Shown: piece after piece, positions 52,021-53,839 of the stretch
Layout of the letters: the number at the start of each line of letters is the position of its first letter
How positions within the stretch are numbered: the first letter of the stretch is position 1
NCBI RefSeq assembly: GCF_051846935.1
Contig: NZ_JBPYCS010000018.1
Coordinates: forward strand, 1-53,839
Source: JBPYCR01 sp051846935
GTDB taxonomy: Bacteria; Bacillota; Bacilli; Bacillales; Amphibacillaceae
Length of the DNA: 53,839 nt
Reading direction: 5' to 3'
Made by a program: the position numbers and the translations under genes
Notes under the pieces: model-generated
Told to the model about the DNA's origin: nothing
The model's database searches: none
Seen by the model: only the letters and a program-made list of their open reading frames with translations

Positions 52021-52077
52021 TGCGGTCAACCTCCTTTTATTATATAAAAAATAGAATTTGTTCATGTATAAAACCAC

Positions 52078-52341
52078 CTTTTCCGCATAATCATTCCCTT
52101 ATATTGAAAAGTTTATGCTAAAAACGGTGGTATATTGCATTAGATTACATATATACATATTTGTAATGTAAATACATACTATCACTCATTGATACCAATT
52201 GTCACGAAAATGATACTTTTGTTATATAATTGTAACATCGAGCGGATAATTTAACGCAAATTGAAAAGACTATTAAAAGGCAGGTTCCCCCTGCTTTTAG
52301 ATAGATGAGCCTCGCTACATAGAACGAGACTCTTTATTTAA
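52078..52341. other. Intergenic region with promoter-like and hairpin sequences
   Basis: Minus strand holds an AT-rich inverted repeat ATTAC-N13-GTAAT near 52144-52170, a possible operator of the Panacea pair. Hairpins GCAGG/CCTGC (52281-52294) and GAGCCTCG/CGAGACTC (52307-52332) lie after the endolysin stop and may end the lysis transcript. Confidence 0.4.
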
Positions 52342-52908
52342 TTAAAATCTAACTTTCCAAGTCCGCGTATCAACGTGCGTAAATGTATTGTATTTTCCGA
52401 CTCCATTAAATAACTTATCCGCAACAGCATAAACCTTACTAGCAATTACACCTTTTACAACAATATCCGCTGCCTTACCATACAAATGCTGTGATTTACT
52501 AGCACCGCCAACCGCTCGATTGTGTGCCGGTGTACGATAACCGGAATTGATGATAACAGCATGTCCACCAAGCTTGAAACGTAATTCTTCGAGTTTTGTA
52601 ATAAGACTACTGTCCATACCATTTTTGGGAAGTTTATGGCTACCTTTGCAACGAAACTCGTTAATGTTAAAGTTTTTAGTGCCTTTTATGCCTGCTTGGC
52701 TAATAGCATGGTCGAGCGCCTTATCCGTTTGTGGACCTGGTAAACCGTCCTCTGTAATATTTTTATTAAAAATACGATTATAATCAATTTGGAATTGCTT
52801 GGTTGCTCTTTTGGTTTTAGCACCTAATTTGTTATCAGCACCGTATGGACGCATGACCTCACCATAACCGAGTTTAATAAGTTTAACTTGTTTTACTTTA
52901 ACATTCAT
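52342..52908 (-). CDS. Phage endolysin: PG-binding-like N-terminus and M15 peptidase
   Basis: 188 aa. The N-terminal 70 residues look like a degenerate peptidoglycan-binding domain (KLGAKTKRATKQFQIDYNRI, DGLPGPQTDKAL). The C-terminal half is a D-Ala-D-Ala carboxypeptidase/L-Ala-D-Glu endopeptidase-like M15 domain: FRCKGSHKLPKNG, INSGYRTPAHNRAVGGAS, SQHLYGKAADI (zinc His and Asp) and FTHVDTR (second His). Cleaves cell-wall peptides for lysis. Start shares a base with the holin stop. Confidence 0.88.
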   Translation of the reverse strand: MNVKVKQVKLIKLGYGEVMRPYGADNKLGAKTKRATKQFQIDYNRIFNKNITEDGLPGPQTDKALDHAISQAGIKGTKNFNINEFRCKGSHKLPKNGMDSSLITKLEELRFKLGGHAVIINSGYRTPAHNRAVGGASKSQHLYGKAADIVVKGVIASKVYAVADKLFNGVGKYNTFTHVDTRTWKVRF

Positions 52909-53171
52909 TATAAATCACTCCTAGGCTTTTTATATTTTCTAGCTTGTTTACTATCGCTAGTTCCTTTTGTTGTTGGATCAACTACAATACCTAATATAAC
53001 GAGCACACTAAATACAGCATTTATAAACTTTGTAACTTCTTGTTTTATTAGATCAGCTGCTATGTCATACCCAAACCACCCACTAACAATTTGCGCAATC
53101 AATAATATTGCAGGAATTAGCGCCAACCAAAATGTTTTATTTTTAATACGTACCATCCAGTTTATTTTCAA
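52908..53171 (-). CDS. Phage holin, phi LC3 type
   Basis: 87 aa with two membrane segments (FWLALIPAILLIAQIVSGWF and FINAVFSVLVILGIV) and the typical DPTTKGTSDSKQARKYKKP tail, the phi-LC3 holin family. It lets the endolysin reach the wall. ATG after AGGAGG; overlap TAATG with the endolysin gene. Confidence 0.9.
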   Translation of the reverse strand: MKINWMVRIKNKTFWLALIPAILLIAQIVSGWFGYDIAADLIKQEVTKFINAVFSVLVILGIVVDPTTKGTSDSKQARKYKKPRSDL

Positions 53172-53206
53172 TGTTAAAACCTCCTATTCAAAAATAAAAA
53201 ATAGCC

Positions 53207-53509
53207 CTATTTATCAGGACTATCCAATACATCTATTCTTTTATGTGCCTGTTTACTAGATTCTTCTACTCTGGTAACCCTTTCTGATAAATGAGCAATG
53301 TTCTTTTCGTTCGCTTTTAAATCGATCCGAATGTCATCAACTCCCTTTCGAATATAGCCGAGTTCAGCTTTTACCTCTGCACCACTTTGACTTTCCGATC
53401 GTATCTCCTTTTGCTCTATTAATTGATGCTTTTGTCTGTTTAGCTGATAACCTAACACACCCATTAATAAAGACAGTGCTGCTATTAATACTCCTATTTC
53501 AATTGTCAT
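53207..53509 (-). CDS. Small membrane protein, XhlA/holin-accessory-like
   Basis: 100 aa from ATG 53509 (AGGGGG upstream). N-terminal membrane segment (IGVLIAALSLLMGVLGY) then a long coiled coil (IRKGVDDIRIDLKANEKNIAH then LSERVTRVEESSKQAHKRID). Such proteins lie beside holins in Bacillus phages and may be second holins or lysis regulators. 35 bp upstream of the holin. Confidence 0.72.
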   Translation of the reverse strand: MTIEIGVLIAALSLLMGVLGYQLNRQKHQLIEQKEIRSESQSGAEVKAELGYIRKGVDDIRIDLKANEKNIAHLSERVTRVEESSKQAHKRIDVLDSPDK

Positions 53510-53544
53510 CCCCAACCCCCTGTTTTCCGACATAAAAATAACGC

Positions 53545-53679
53545 CTATTGGGCGTTTATTAAATCCTCTCTACCTTCTGCTATTAACAATTGTTTTACAT
53601 CCTCTTTTAATAAATCCGGCACATCTGCATAAGCCCATTTTCCTCGAATAATATAAGTTGCAAATAACATAGCCAACAT
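53545..53679 (-). CDS. CD1375-family-like small phage protein (44 aa)
   Basis: ATG 53679 after GGAGGCAAGTAA. The peptide MLAMLFATYIIRGKWAYADV then PDLLKEDVKQLLIAEG follows the pattern of small tail-region proteins (Ile/Gly-Lys then a helix). Its ATG comes right after the stop of the upstream gene. A hairpin AACGCC/GGCGTT follows. Confidence 0.65.
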   Translation of the reverse strand: MLAMLFATYIIRGKWAYADVPDLLKEDVKQLLIAEGREDLINAQ

Positions 53680-53839
53680 TTACTTGCCTCCATTCAATAT
53701 TGTTTGTGATAATTCTAAGACAGCCATAGCAAGCATGTCATTGTCTTGTTTCAATTTCTCCATGTCGCTTAACTTTTGATTTACCGTTTCTTCTTCTCGC
53801 TGTTGTAATTCTGATGCAGTTAATCCTTCTATCCATTCA
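53680..53839 (-). CDS. Phage tail-region protein, C-terminal part (truncated by window edge)
   Basis: 53 codons open from the right edge to TAA 53682-53680. Reading: EWIEGLTASELQQREEETVN then a coiled coil (QKLSDMEKLKQDNDMLAMAV, LELSQTILNGGK). Such short, coiled proteins precede the XkdX/CD1375 gene in tail modules. The rest lies outside the window. Confidence 0.6.
   Translation of the reverse strand, partial: EWIEGLTASELQQREEETVNQKLSDMEKLKQDNDMLAMAVLELSQTILNGGK

Overview
The window is low-GC Firmicutes chromosome from a spore-forming member of the Bacillaceae, perhaps Oceanobacillus- or Virgibacillus-like. The evidence is a GerC-family germination protein end, CsgA, a CotD-like coat protein, an S-box, a T-box, strong GGAGG ribosome binding sites, SigA, SigB and SigK-type promoters, and B. 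subtilis-like gene blocks (odhAB; queG-yhbB-trmL; ykkCD). About 49.7 kb is host chromosome. From about 49.74 kb to the right edge lies the lysis end of a prophage, bounded by a tRNA-Arg(CCG) 3' fragment.

Layout. 0-13 kb: gerC tail, a MurG paralogue, a MATE exporter, odhAB, a tiny lipoprotein, the queG-yhbB-trmL block and D-amino acid aminotransferase. 13-25 kb: alpha/beta hydrolase, a frameshifted IS1182-type transposase remnant, YhgE, an M20 carbamoylase-type amidohydrolase, a SAM hydrolase behind a T-box, two EamA/MFS-type transporters, a diheme cytochrome c lipoprotein and a decayed ACT-domain gene. 25-30 kb: csgA with a small upstream gene, rtcB, a SigB-type stress gene and an unclassified permease. 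29.7-35.8 kb: an S-box operon, metQ-metN-metI, continuing without a visible terminator into a crotonase, an FMN 2-hydroxy-acid oxidase and a class III CoA-transferase. 36-45 kb: purU, aroK, a DUF2935 protein, rpoN/sigL, the SMR pair ykkCD and an ECF sigma/DUF4179 pair with its own ECF promoter. 45-49.5 kb: a CotD-like coat gene with an internal tandem repeat, a three-gene copper-type cluster (DeoR-HTH/NosL-like regulator, SCO, YtkA-like lipoprotein) and a bacterial nitric oxide synthase. 49.7-53.8 kb: prophage end with att remnant, small early-type ORFs, a Panacea antitoxin/toxin pair, endolysin, holins and tail-end small genes.

The intergenic DNA is rich in short non-autonomous elements. Four copies of one about 263-bp element (two of them internally deleted) have imperfect 24-bp terminal inverted repeats and 9-10 bp flanking direct repeats. 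At least one other repeat type carries related ends, so a family of MITE-like elements appears to have been active.

The most interesting candidates for new biology are: the methionine-riboswitch operon that couples MetNIQ uptake to a hydroxy-acid/CoA module; the one-component DeoR-NosL sensor beside SCO/YtkA; the T-box in front of a SAM hydrolase; the MITE family; the Panacea pair with an unrecognised toxin; and two genes whose best start codons are AUC and AUA. All function calls come from reading the sequence, without database searches.
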